This document shows positions 8,890-16,566 of a stretch of 64,000 nt of DNA, piece by piece; positions within the stretch are counted from its first letter, which is position 1; each line of letters starts with the position of its first letter. Location: NCBI GenBank assembly GCA_023433345.1, contig JAEZDA010000017.1:71850-135849 (forward strand). The letters run 5' to 3'. Under the pieces are notes generated by a model that saw only the letters and a program-made list of their open reading frames with translations, made no database searches and was not told the DNA's origin. The translations under genes and the position numbers were made by a program. The DNA is from Bacteroidota bacterium. GTDB taxonomy: Bacteria; Bacteroidota; Bacteroidia; Chitinophagales; Chitinophagaceae.

Positions 8890-9564
8890 ATGTACAGGAT
8901 AGTGAAGAGGTTTTTGGATATCATTCTTGCTGTTTTGGCAATTATTATCCTTCTGCCGCTATTCCTAACCGTTAGTATCATACTTGCTTTCACCGGAGAA
9001 AAGGAGATCTTCTATTTCCAAAAACGGGTTGGCTTTAAGAACCGCTCTTTTTTCATCTGGAAATTTGCCACCATGGTAAAGAATAGCCCGAATATCGGCA
9101 CAGGGGAAATAACCTTGCGTAATGATCCCAGGGTTACGCCATTTGGCAGGTTTTTGAGGAGGACCAAGATCAATGAATTGCCACAGGTATTTAATGTTTT
9201 GAAAGGAGACATGAGCATTGTAGGTCCGCGGCCACTCATGCAGGTGAGTTTTGATCTGTTTGATGAAGAAACGAAAAGAAACATCTACAAGGTCAGGCCT
9301 GGTATCACGGGTATCGCTTCCCTTGTTTTCAGAGATGAGGAAAAGATCCTTTCTGCTGCAGACGACCCGAAACTGATGTACCGTTCCATTTATCCCTATA
9401 AAGCTTCACTGGAAACCTGGTACAGCCGCAATATGTCCTTTTCCACCGATGTATTGATCATTTTCATGACGGCATGGTCGATCTTCTTTCCTCCATCTCC
9501 GGAAAAGATCGATGCAGTGTTCAAAGGCCTGCCGCCAAGAGTGGGGTTTTCAGGCTCCTTATAA
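8890..9564 (+). CDS. PglC/WcaJ-type initiating phosphoglycosyl transferase
   Basis: A 224-residue bacterial sugar transferase. An N-terminal hydrophobic helix (about 8-34) is followed by the monotopic catalytic domain with KRVGFKNRSF, KFATM, the region RTKINELPQ (91-99) and GDMSIVGPRPL. The family moves a sugar-1-phosphate from UDP-sugar to undecaprenyl phosphate, the first membrane step of glycan assembly. Odd point: the catalytic dyad, Asp-Glu in PglC, is Asn95-Glu96 here. I recall INELPQ from related transferases, so this may be a subfamily state rather than damage. The 3' end overlaps the convergent S24 gene by 6 nt. Confidence 0.87.
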   Translation: MYRIVKRFLDIILAVLAIIILLPLFLTVSIILAFTGEKEIFYFQKRVGFKNRSFFIWKFATMVKNSPNIGTGEITLRNDPRVTPFGRFLRRTKINELPQVFNVLKGDMSIVGPRPLMQVSFDLFDEETKRNIYKVRPGITGIASLVFRDEEKILSAADDPKLMYRSIYPYKASLETWYSRNMSFSTDVLIIFMTAWSIFFPPSPEKIDAVFKGLPPRVGFSGSL

Positions 9565-9891
9565 TGGATGCAGAACGAATCGCACGAGGCCTAATATTTT
9601 GAAGTTTGCATATGGATCAACTTCCAGTGGCGAAAAATAATTTCCACCACTTAATAAACGTATCTTTTTTCCATAGCGTTCGATTCGCCTCACCAAAAGG
9701 GTTCCTTCCAAAAGCGCAATTATTATTTTTCCATTCACCTCGGTAAAGTTTTCTTCCACAACAAGTATATCACCATCCTTTATACCGTCAGCAACCATTG
9801 ATGAACCTTGCATTTTTAAAAGGCGGGTTGATGAATTTGATGATGCCAATTCTTTATTTATCGTATGTGTTATTTCAGATATAGGAGTCAT
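9559..9891 (-). CDS. UmuD'-like S24-family protein, catalytic lysine replaced by arginine
   Basis: A 110-residue protein matching the S24/UmuD C-terminal fold: GSSMVADGIKDGDILVV (29-45), then EGTLLVRRI (62-70) and NYFSPLEVD. The nucleophile is Ser31. The partner lysine of UmuD/LexA, in the VK(K/R)L position, is Arg68 here. No helix-turn-helix and no Cys-Gly or Ala-Gly cleavage site is visible, and the length is close to the cleaved UmuD' form (115 residues in E. coli). It is therefore unlikely to be a LexA repressor or a self-cleaving UmuD. No umuC is in the window. It is divergent from a radical SAM gene, with a palindrome in between. Confidence 0.78.
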   Translation of the reverse strand: MTPISEITHTINKELASSNSSTRLLKMQGSSMVADGIKDGDILVVEENFTEVNGKIIIALLEGTLLVRRIERYGKKIRLLSGGNYFSPLEVDPYANFKILGLVRFVLHPL

Positions 9892-9903
9892 AAGATAAGT
9901 TCA

Positions 9904-9938
9904 TTTGCTAAAAATATTAGCAAATCTATCTACTTTTG
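9904..9938. promoter_or_regulatory. divergent promoters around a 21-bp palindrome
   Basis: A perfect 8-bp inverted repeat TTTGCTAA-N5-TTAGCAAA (9904-9924) lies between the S24 gene and the radical SAM gene. A -7-like TAGATTTG reads on the minus strand (9921-9928) toward the S24 gene and TACTTTTG on the plus strand (9931-9938) toward the radical SAM gene, only 6 nt from its ATG. The palindrome overlaps the minus -7 box and lies just upstream of the plus one, so a bound protein could control both. The regulator is unknown. Confidence 0.6.
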
Positions 9939-9944
9939 CAATGA

Positions 9945-11048
9945 ATGAAAAAAATTAAATCCGCCCAAATACAAAAGGCGAAGGATACAGAGGAGCAACC
10001 TGAATATCTCAAAGGGAGGGGCGCGCAGATAAACACGGCGAACAAATTTCTGAACTCCCATAAAGTAATTGAACATCACGAGGGTATTGACGAATGGGGA
10101 TCTGAGGATGAGCGCACATCTTTTATAATGAGCGAGGCCAGGTCAATTGTGAACAGGGTTGATAGTCCTGATGTTGGAATGATGTACAGTATGAACCCTT
10201 ACGCGGGGTGCGAGCATGGTTGCATTTATTGTTACGCGCGCAATGCCCATGAATATTGGGGATATAGCGCGGGGCTGGACTTTGAAAGAAAAATAATCGT
10301 GAAGCAGAACGCGCCATTGTTGCTCCGTAAATTTCTGATGAACCCGAAATGGATATGTGAACCCATAACAATGAGTGGAAATACTGATTGCTACCAGCCA
10401 TGCGAAAAGAAATTCAGGCTCACAAGATCAATGCTTGAAGTTTGCCGTGAATTCAATCAACCTGTTGGCATGATCACCAAGAACGCAGGTATGTTGCGGG
10501 ATATGGATATTCTTAAAGACATGGCGGAAAAAAATCAGGTGTCAATAGTGGTTTCCCTTACAACTCTTAATGAAGACCTGCGGAGGCAGATGGAGCCCCG
10601 CACAACTACTTCAACACAAAGGCTCAGGCTGATAGAAAAGTTGAGCGAAGAAGGTGTGAGAATGGGAGTGATGATCGGGCCGGTCGTTCCGGGTTTAAAT
10701 GACCACGAAATTCCAGCTATTCTAAAATCTGCTTCTTCAGCCGGCGCATCGTTTTCGGCTTATACATTCGTTCGCCTTAATGGATCTGTTCAGATAATGT
10801 TCAAAGACTGGCTTTATAAAAACTTTCCAGACCGGGCTGATAAGGTCTGGCATTCCATCCAGGACGGGCATGGAGGAAAGGTGAATGACAGCCGCTTCGG
10901 CCTGCGTATGCGCGGCGAGGGAAATAATGCCGAAATCATCAACCAACAATTCAAAAAGTATTCTAAATTATTTGGACTTGATAAAAACAGGTGGGATCTC
11001 AACACGGCGATGTTCAGGCGGCCGGGTTCGCAACTTGATTTGTTTTGA
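9945..11048 (+). CDS. PA0069/SPL-family radical SAM protein
   Basis: A 367-residue radical SAM protein. The cluster-binding motif is GCEHGCIYCYARN (about 86-98, CX3CX2C), preceded by YSMNPYAGC. The rest follows the PA0069/Rv2578c family related to spore photoproduct lyase. The family binds a 4Fe-4S cluster and SAM; its substrate is not established, and a nucleic-acid repair role is only suggested by the relationship to spore photoproduct lyase. The 5' leader is at most a few nucleotides if the TACTTTTG box at 9931 is used. Being divergent from a UmuD'-like gene across a shared palindrome fits a DNA-damage connection, but that is inference. Confidence 0.87.
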   Translation: MKKIKSAQIQKAKDTEEQPEYLKGRGAQINTANKFLNSHKVIEHHEGIDEWGSEDERTSFIMSEARSIVNRVDSPDVGMMYSMNPYAGCEHGCIYCYARNAHEYWGYSAGLDFERKIIVKQNAPLLLRKFLMNPKWICEPITMSGNTDCYQPCEKKFRLTRSMLEVCREFNQPVGMITKNAGMLRDMDILKDMAEKNQVSIVVSLTTLNEDLRRQMEPRTTTSTQRLRLIEKLSEEGVRMGVMIGPVVPGLNDHEIPAILKSASSAGASFSAYTFVRLNGSVQIMFKDWLYKNFPDRADKVWHSIQDGHGGKVNDSRFGLRMRGEGNNAEIINQQFKKYSKLFGLDKNRWDLNTAMFRRPGSQLDLF

Positions 11049-11110
11049 ACTGATAAGCATCTGTTCCTTTTAACCCGTCAATAAAAATCCATTACTTTTA
11101 CTTCAAGTAT

Positions 11111-12565
11111 ATGGAAGATATTATTTCCAGGATCCACCTCCTATTTTCCCGGATATCGGCGGATAAGATCTCTTCAATTGTAAAACTTCCCGAGAGCGGC
11201 GGAGACAGGAAGTATTACCGTTTTACTGCAAACGGATCAGGAGGTGAAAGGTCCTATATTGCCACATTCAGTACAGATGTAAATGAGAACCGTGTTTTCA
11301 TTTCATGGAGCAGGCATTTTTTTGAAAAGCGTTTGTCCGTTCCGGTTATCTATGCAGTGGCAGATGACAACTCTCTTTATATTCAGGAAGACCTCGGTGA
11401 TAAATCACTGTTAGATATAAGGCTGAAGGAAGGAGACAGTGATTATGTTTTTAGCCTGTATAAGAAATCTCTGCTGGAACTGGCGCGATTGCAAATTCTT
11501 GGTGACCGCGGTTTAGATTATTCCATAGTTACAACCTCCGGTGAATTTGGAAGAGAGGCTGTATTGCATGATCTTTTATATTTCAAATTTTATTTTGTTG
11601 ATACGCTGAAGCTGAAATATGACCGCGAAAAACTTCTTTCCGAGTTTCAGACCATCGCAACTGAATTATCTTCTTCAACAAGAAAGCACTTCATGTTTCG
11701 TGACTTCCAGGGAAGAAATATAATGGTGAGAAACGAGGAAGTTTTTTTTATCGACTACCAGGGTGGAATGAAGGGGCCTGCGGTTTATGATGCAGCCTCG
11801 CTTCTGTGGCAGGCAAAAGCTGATTTAAGCCCGTCGTGGCGGGCAGAATTATTTGAATATTACGTTGAATGTCTCGTGAATATCAGTGACGAGAAAATAG
11901 AGCCAGCTATACTGCGGAAAGAATATCAGGGTCTCGTTCTGTTGCGTCTTCTCCAGGTTCTCGGTGCTTATGGATTTCGCGGCCTGTTTGAAAGAAAACA
12001 GCATTTCATTTCAAGCATACCGAAAGGGATTGAAAATCTTTCTGCTTTTAAATCAGACTTCGGAATCCCTGGTAAATATCCCGAATTGAATCATGTGGTA
12101 TCGCTTTTAATTGAAGACGAAAGCCTGCAGAAAATGGAAGCCAGGTCCGCGATTGATTCTCCATTGCTCGTAACCATCAACAGCTTTTCTTTCACTCAAC
12201 GCGGTTATCCTCCAGACGCAACCGGAAACGGAGGCGGCTTTGTTTTTGATTGCCGCGGCATTCTAAACCCCGGACGAATCGATGAATACAAATCTCAAAC
12301 AGGCAGAGACGAACCTGTGAAAGTATACCTTGAACAACGGACGCGGATGCCTGAATTTCTGCGCACAGTTTATGATACCGTAGATATTGCAGTGGAGAAT
12401 TACATAGAAAGGGGTTTCGAAAACCTCACCGTGAGCTTTGGCTGCACAGGCGGCAGGCACCGGAGCGTGTATGCGGCAGATTCACTTGCAAAACATCTCC
12501 GGGAAAAATATAAGGTACGCACAAGCGTGAATCATCTGGAGCAAAACTACACTGAGAATATATGA
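11111..12565 (+). CDS. APH/AmgK-like sugar kinase fused to a RapZ C-terminal domain
   Basis: A 484-residue two-domain protein. Residues about 1-330 are an aminoglycoside-phosphotransferase-type kinase: FRDFQGRN (Brenner motif with catalytic Asp, about 197-204), then FIDYQGG (metal-binding Asp, about 213-219) and the AmgK-like QEDLGDKSLLD early in the domain. Residues about 345-484 match the RapZ C-terminal domain: FDCRGILNPGR, then VSFGCTGGRHRSVYAA near 440. RapZ's own N-terminal Walker-A kinase domain is absent. AmgK phosphorylates N-acetylmuramate and GlcNAc at the anomeric position in peptidoglycan recycling; the RapZ C-terminal domain senses glucosamine-6-phosphate in E. coli. The gene overlaps the MurU-like gene by ATGA, supporting a recycling role. 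Confidence 0.85.
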   Translation: MEDIISRIHLLFSRISADKISSIVKLPESGGDRKYYRFTANGSGGERSYIATFSTDVNENRVFISWSRHFFEKRLSVPVIYAVADDNSLYIQEDLGDKSLLDIRLKEGDSDYVFSLYKKSLLELARLQILGDRGLDYSIVTTSGEFGREAVLHDLLYFKFYFVDTLKLKYDREKLLSEFQTIATELSSSTRKHFMFRDFQGRNIMVRNEEVFFIDYQGGMKGPAVYDAASLLWQAKADLSPSWRAELFEYYVECLVNISDEKIEPAILRKEYQGLVLLRLLQVLGAYGFRGLFERKQHFISSIPKGIENLSAFKSDFGIPGKYPELNHVVSLLIEDESLQKMEARSAIDSPLLVTINSFSFTQRGYPPDATGNGGGFVFDCRGILNPGRIDEYKSQTGRDEPVKVYLEQRTRMPEFLRTVYDTVDIAVENYIERGFENLTVSFGCTGGRHRSVYAADSLAKHLREKYKVRTSVNHLEQNYTENI

Positions 12566-13281
12566 TAAAGCAGGCAATGATATTTTCAGCGGGGCTTGGT
12601 ACGCGGTTCAAACCGTGGACAGACAAACATCCCAAAGCCCTGGCCCTGGTGAATGGCAAGTCTTTACTGCAGAGGAACATCGAATACCTGCAGCAATACG
12701 GCATTTACCGGGTGATTATAAATGTTCATCATTTCGCAGAGCAGGTTTTAGATGCCGTTGAGAAAAATAGGGGATGGGGCAGCCAAATTATAATAAGCGA
12801 TGAACAGCATGAATTGCTGGAAACCGGTGGTGGTCTGCTTCACGCAAGAGAGCTTTTTCAGGAAGAACCGTTTATCACGCTTAACGTAGACGTGCTGACA
12901 AAACTTAACCTTTTTGAGATCCAGGATTTTTGGAAGCGCACCGGCGCCTTGTTAACCCTGAGTGTACAGGATAGAGATACTTCAAGATATTTTTTGTTTG
13001 ATGAAAGCATGAAGCTGGCCGGCTGGCGAAACATTAAAACAGGCGAAGAGAGAATTGTGAGAGCGCTAACAGGAGTTATACAAAAGGCCTATAGTTGTGT
13101 GGCAGTTTATGATCCCCGCATATTTGATCTTATTCCACAGCGCGGAAAATTTTCTCTCACTGAAACTTTTTTAAGCCTGGCATCCGATCACCTAATCAAT
13201 GGCTTTGAGCATCCGGAGGATGATTTTGTGGATGTAGGAAAACCTGAAAGCGTAGCGGTTGCAGAAGAAAGATTTAAATAG
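12562..13281 (+). CDS. murU: MurU-like sugar-1-phosphate nucleotidyltransferase
   Basis: A 239-residue GT-A-fold nucleotidyltransferase. The signature FSAGLGTRFKPWTDKHPKAL (residues 8-27) holds the nucleotide loop and catalytic lysine; ETGGGL (about 91-96) and NVDV (about 109-112) are the further substrate and metal sites. MurU makes UDP-MurNAc from MurNAc-1-phosphate, feeding recycled sugars back into peptidoglycan synthesis and bypassing MurA. The ATGA overlap with the upstream kinase gene gives the AmgK-MurU order known from Pseudomonas. A glucose or mannose-1-phosphate substrate cannot be ruled out from sequence alone. Confidence 0.82.
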   Translation: MIKQAMIFSAGLGTRFKPWTDKHPKALALVNGKSLLQRNIEYLQQYGIYRVIINVHHFAEQVLDAVEKNRGWGSQIIISDEQHELLETGGGLLHARELFQEEPFITLNVDVLTKLNLFEIQDFWKRTGALLTLSVQDRDTSRYFLFDESMKLAGWRNIKTGEERIVRALTGVIQKAYSCVAVYDPRIFDLIPQRGKFSLTETFLSLASDHLINGFEHPEDDFVDVGKPESVAVAEERFK

Positions 13282-13284
13282 CTT

Positions 13285-13301
13285 AGTTCTGCCGCAGAAC
13301 T
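13285..13301. terminator. hairpin between convergent genes
   Basis: AGTTCTG-ccg-CAGAACT, a perfect 7-bp stem between the convergent murU and adaptor genes. No T tract follows on either strand, so termination is plausible but unproven. Confidence 0.4.
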
Positions 13302-13313
13302 GTTGTTACCTGA

Positions 13314-14702
13314 TCAATCTTTCTTTTCAAACAATTCTTTCTTTTCCACTGCTTTTACCTCTGAACCATCCTTGAGAGTTTTGCTCACCACATCGTAAGG
13401 GCCAGACACAACAACATCACCCTCCTTTAATCCGCTCTTGATTTCTATAAAGTTCAGATCCTGAATGCTTGTTTCCACCTTTACTTTTTTCACCTTATTG
13501 TCTGTTCCTACAACATACACTACCACATCGAGATCATCGTTGTCGCTGGCAGGCTTTTCAGTTCCTGTTGCCGCTGGTTTTTTTGAAGTGCTGTCGACCT
13601 TTTCGCGCGTGGTAACAGCATTTATCGGAACGCTCAATACATCAACATGCGTTTCAGTTTGTATGTCTGCGCTTGCATTCATTCCCGGCCGGAAAGGGAA
13701 GGAGCCACGTCTTCCTACAAGGTCTGCATAACTGGATGTATCCAGCCTGATGTACACTTTGTATTGCGTTACATCATTTCCTGTGGCGAGTTGACTTGCC
13801 TGTGCGGCGCCGGTATTACTGCTCGCAATCTGCATTACCACTCCTGTAAATTTTCTTTCGCTGTAGGCATCGATGGTAACCACCGCCTTGTCGCCGATCT
13901 TCACCTTTGGTACATCGTTTTCACCAACATCAACACGTACCTCAATTTTAGACATATCCGCAATTCTCAGCATCTCTGTTCCGGCCATCATATTACTCCC
14001 AACCACGCGTTCGCCTTTCTTCACATTCAACAAGCTAACCACTCCTCCCATCGGGGCTACAATAGCCGTTCTGCTAAGATCTTTATTTGCTCTTTCAAGC
14101 ACAGCCCTTGCGCTTTGTACATTAGCCTTTGCGCTTTGAACCCCTGCCTGGCCGCCACGTATACCTTCAAGAGCTGCATTATAATTAGCCTTAGCAGATT
14201 TTAATGCCGCATCAGCAACATTGAATTCATTGCGGCTTATAACCTTTTCATCAAATAACTTCTTTTGCATATCATAGGTACGCTGCGCCTGTTCGAGAGA
14301 AGCCTTCAATGCTTCAAGGTTGGCCTGGGAGTTTGCAACCTGCGCCATGGAACTTGCCACCTGCGCTTCACTTTGAGCCACACCACTTGCCGCCTGGTCG
14401 CGCTGGCTGCTGTATATGTCTGCGTAAATGCGACCAAGTAATTGTCCTTTTTTTACAGTGTCTCCTTCCATTACGTTCAGCTCAGTGATCTCACCGCTGA
14501 TATCAGGGCTCACCTTCACTTCTATCTCGGGATAAACCTTTCCGCTTGCGTTCACAACTTCAATGATAGTTCGCTTCTGAACTTTCTCGGTGGTAACCTT
14601 TATCCCTTCTGCCTTTCCGAATACGCCCATCTTAGATAATACAACAAGTAGAACTATTAATGCACTGAGGCTTATTAAAACCCATTTGGTTTTCTTATTC
14701 AT
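13314..14702 (-). CDS. MacA/HlyD-type periplasmic efflux adaptor
   Basis: A 462-residue membrane-fusion protein. An N-terminal membrane anchor (about 7-26) is followed by a lipoyl-like segment (PDISGEITELNVMEGDTVKKG), a long Ala/Gln/Ser-rich coiled-coil hairpin (about 95-205), the second lipoyl half (IVAPMGGVVSLLNVKKGERV) and beta-barrel and membrane-proximal domains. The C terminus is charged and lysine/glutamate rich. It should bridge an inner-membrane transporter to the TolC protein encoded just upstream (57 nt between genes). No MacB or RND permease gene follows; the next gene is convergent, so the inner-membrane partner must be elsewhere. Confidence 0.87.
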   Translation of the reverse strand: MNKKTKWVLISLSALIVLLVVLSKMGVFGKAEGIKVTTEKVQKRTIIEVVNASGKVYPEIEVKVSPDISGEITELNVMEGDTVKKGQLLGRIYADIYSSQRDQAASGVAQSEAQVASSMAQVANSQANLEALKASLEQAQRTYDMQKKLFDEKVISRNEFNVADAALKSAKANYNAALEGIRGGQAGVQSAKANVQSARAVLERANKDLSRTAIVAPMGGVVSLLNVKKGERVVGSNMMAGTEMLRIADMSKIEVRVDVGENDVPKVKIGDKAVVTIDAYSERKFTGVVMQIASSNTGAAQASQLATGNDVTQYKVYIRLDTSSYADLVGRRGSFPFRPGMNASADIQTETHVDVLSVPINAVTTREKVDSTSKKPAATGTEKPASDNDDLDVVVYVVGTDNKVKKVKVETSIQDLNFIEIKSGLKEGDVVVSGPYDVVSKTLKDGSEVKAVEKKELFEKKD

Positions 14703-14759
14703 ATACTTCGTTTATGCTTTGGCGTTATGCCGTTCGTTTCCCTTACGATTTTCTCCGGT

Positions 14760-16187
14760 TTATAATTTCAGGCCCATTCCTTTGTAAAATTCCAAAACCT
14801 TCATTTTAAAAACATAATCAAAAAGGTTTATGGTATTTTCAAGTTTTGCTCTTAAGAGATTATTTTGTGTAGTAACCAGTTCAAATGTGCTCAGCATTCC
14901 TACATCAAATCTTTTGGAAGCATACTCAAAAGTTTGCTCAGAGATCGACAGGTTCTTTACTGAGGCATTGTGTCTTTCAAGGGCAGTGATCGCGGCATTA
15001 TATGCCTGGTAAATGTCCTGCTTAAGCTTTTGATCATCCTGTATCTTTTGCAGATCAAGTGAATTAACATTTAACCTGTTTCTTTCATATGCTGTTCTCA
15101 ACGCGCCACCGTTAAATAATGGAACATTTAGGGAAAGACCTATAGACTGGCGAAAATTATCTGACAACTGTGTGCCAAAAGGGGTTTTAGTATAAGTGAA
15201 GTTATTGAAAGGTGTAATTGGAAAAACGCTGTAAGTTGTACCTCCCACAACAACATTCCCAACAGGAGTATTCACCGGTGTGATACCTGTAATTTGCAGG
15301 GCTTGGTTGTTAAATGCACTTCCTAGCGTTCCGAAGGCGCCAAGCGTAGGCAGCATTGCGCCTTTAGATGCTTTCACCATTTTTTCTGCAGCCTTTAAGC
15401 GAAAATCATTTACTTTCTGCAATGGTTGATTGGCTAGGGCAAGTTTGTAAACCGCTTCCGGCTGAAGATCAGCAATGGGTTCAAGAGGAATTGATGATGC
15501 AGGCGGCGTTTCAACATCAAATGGCGCTGCAGCATCTATGTTCATGTAAGATTTCAAAAGGAGTACAGCTTCGCGACTGTTTCCCTGCGCCGTGATATAA
15601 TTAACACTGTCCAGTGCTAGTTGTGCTTCGAGCTGAGAAGCATTTAATTCAGGCAGGGAGCCTGCGTCAACCATTCTTCTTGTGTTAATTAATTGCGCTG
15701 AAGTTTGCTGAATTTGCACAAGCGCAATATTTTCCTGTTCTTTCGCCAACAATATCTGCAGGTATGCATTGGCCGCCGTTAGTGCGATGTCATACCGCAG
15801 TTTGTCAACGTTCGCCCGCGCAGCCTTAAGTTCCCATTCATTTGCAAGAATGGTATTGCGTTTACTGAAGAAATTAAAGATATCTGCGCTGGATTGTAAT
15901 TGAAGGTTTGCTGCACTGTATGTTTCAGTGATCCGGTTAAAAGTGGTAGGATCTTGGTTGCTTCCGGAGTTGACGCTTACTCCTCCCGAGAATTGAACGG
16001 CTGGAAACACGCCGAGTTTTGATTGCTTTAAGTTTAGCTTGCTCACTTCAGCCTGCACCTCGCTTTGCCTTACTCCAAGATTATTCTTCATCGCGTAATC
16101 TACAACCGTGCGCAGATTCCATTTTTCCTGGGCGAAGAGGTTTCCTGCTGACAGCATAGCAATAATAAGAACAGCTATCTTCTTCAT
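14760..16187 (-). CDS. TolC-family outer-membrane efflux protein
   Basis: A 475-residue outer-membrane factor with signal peptide MKKIAVLIIAMLSAGNLFAQ. The mature part has the two-repeat alpha-barrel layout: WNLRTVVDYAMKNNLGVRQSEVQ at the first helical repeat and a second repeat with LSLNVPLFNGG before the final coiled coil (about 345-475). The open frame extends upstream to 16244, but the ATG at 16187 directly precedes the signal peptide and lies 4 nt after a TATTTTTG -7 box, so it is preferred. The gene pairs with the adaptor downstream. Together they would export a hydrophobic compound or peptide from the periplasm; substrate unknown. Confidence 0.87.
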   Translation of the reverse strand: MKKIAVLIIAMLSAGNLFAQEKWNLRTVVDYAMKNNLGVRQSEVQAEVSKLNLKQSKLGVFPAVQFSGGVSVNSGSNQDPTTFNRITETYSAANLQLQSSADIFNFFSKRNTILANEWELKAARANVDKLRYDIALTAANAYLQILLAKEQENIALVQIQQTSAQLINTRRMVDAGSLPELNASQLEAQLALDSVNYITAQGNSREAVLLLKSYMNIDAAAPFDVETPPASSIPLEPIADLQPEAVYKLALANQPLQKVNDFRLKAAEKMVKASKGAMLPTLGAFGTLGSAFNNQALQITGITPVNTPVGNVVVGGTTYSVFPITPFNNFTYTKTPFGTQLSDNFRQSIGLSLNVPLFNGGALRTAYERNRLNVNSLDLQKIQDDQKLKQDIYQAYNAAITALERHNASVKNLSISEQTFEYASKRFDVGMLSTFELVTTQNNLLRAKLENTINLFDYVFKMKVLEFYKGMGLKL

Positions 16188-16191
16188 CGCG

Positions 16192-16199
16192 CAAAAATA
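16192..16199 (-). promoter_or_regulatory. -7 promoter box of the tolC-like gene
   Basis: TATTTTTG on the minus strand matches the Bacteroidota TAnnTTTG -7 element and ends 4 nt before the chosen ATG, implying a leaderless or nearly leaderless transcript. It also argues for the 16187 start over the longer frame. Confidence 0.55.
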
Positions 16200-16270
16200 C
16201 TTATAAAATGAGCCATCAGCTAAACAGAGGTTCACAACATTCATTTTTTTATTGTTGAAAGAAATACCAA

Positions 16271-16278
16271 TACATTTG
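16271..16278 (+). promoter_or_regulatory. -7 promoter box of the cobalamin riboswitch transcript
   Basis: TACATTTG fits the Bacteroidota -7 consensus TAnnTTTG and lies a few bases upstream of the first recognisable riboswitch bases, so the transcript start would fall near 16283-16286. Confidence 0.6.
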
Positions 16279-16280
16279 CA

Positions 16281-16470
16281 CCGAATTTGGTTCCCGGAAA
16301 AAAAACGGGATTAAAAGGGAAGTCCGGTATAAAATTCCGGCGCTATCCCCGTAGCTGTAAAACATTTGCAAGGCACTCAAAGCCTTGCCCGGTCGAAACT
16401 CCAGCCACTGTCTTTATGATGGGAAGGTATTTGAACCGGTGTTTAGCCAGAAGACCTGCCAGTTCATTTC
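16281..16470 (+). ncRNA. cobalamin (B12) riboswitch
   Basis: The leader shows the conserved AdoCbl/B12 aptamer elements in order: the AAAAGGGAAGTCCGGT block at 16313-16328, the paired TTCCGGCGCTATCCCCGTAGCTGT block at 16335-16358, the GCCACTG segment near 16404 and the closing AGCCAGAAGACCTGCC block at 16445-16460. The CCGG/CCGG pairing needed for the core is present. It lies directly upstream of a TonB-dependent receptor gene, the classic position for B12-repressed uptake genes. About 100 nt separate the aptamer from the receptor start and would hold the expression platform; I could not assign its switch helix by eye. Confidence 0.9.
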
Positions 16471-16566
16471 TAATTATTCAACGCTTTCGGGTGAAAAGCA
16501 GAGGAACAAAATTCGTGGTGTTCGTTTGTTACCTTACTTTTTCCTCGTTTGCCATATGATCATATT

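Noticed and set aside
9559..9891. LexA repressor
   Set aside because: Too short, no DNA-binding domain, no cleavage site, and the catalytic lysine position is Arg.
14760..16244. Longer N terminus for the TolC-like protein
   Set aside because: The extra 19 residues precede a complete signal peptide and run through the -7 promoter box.
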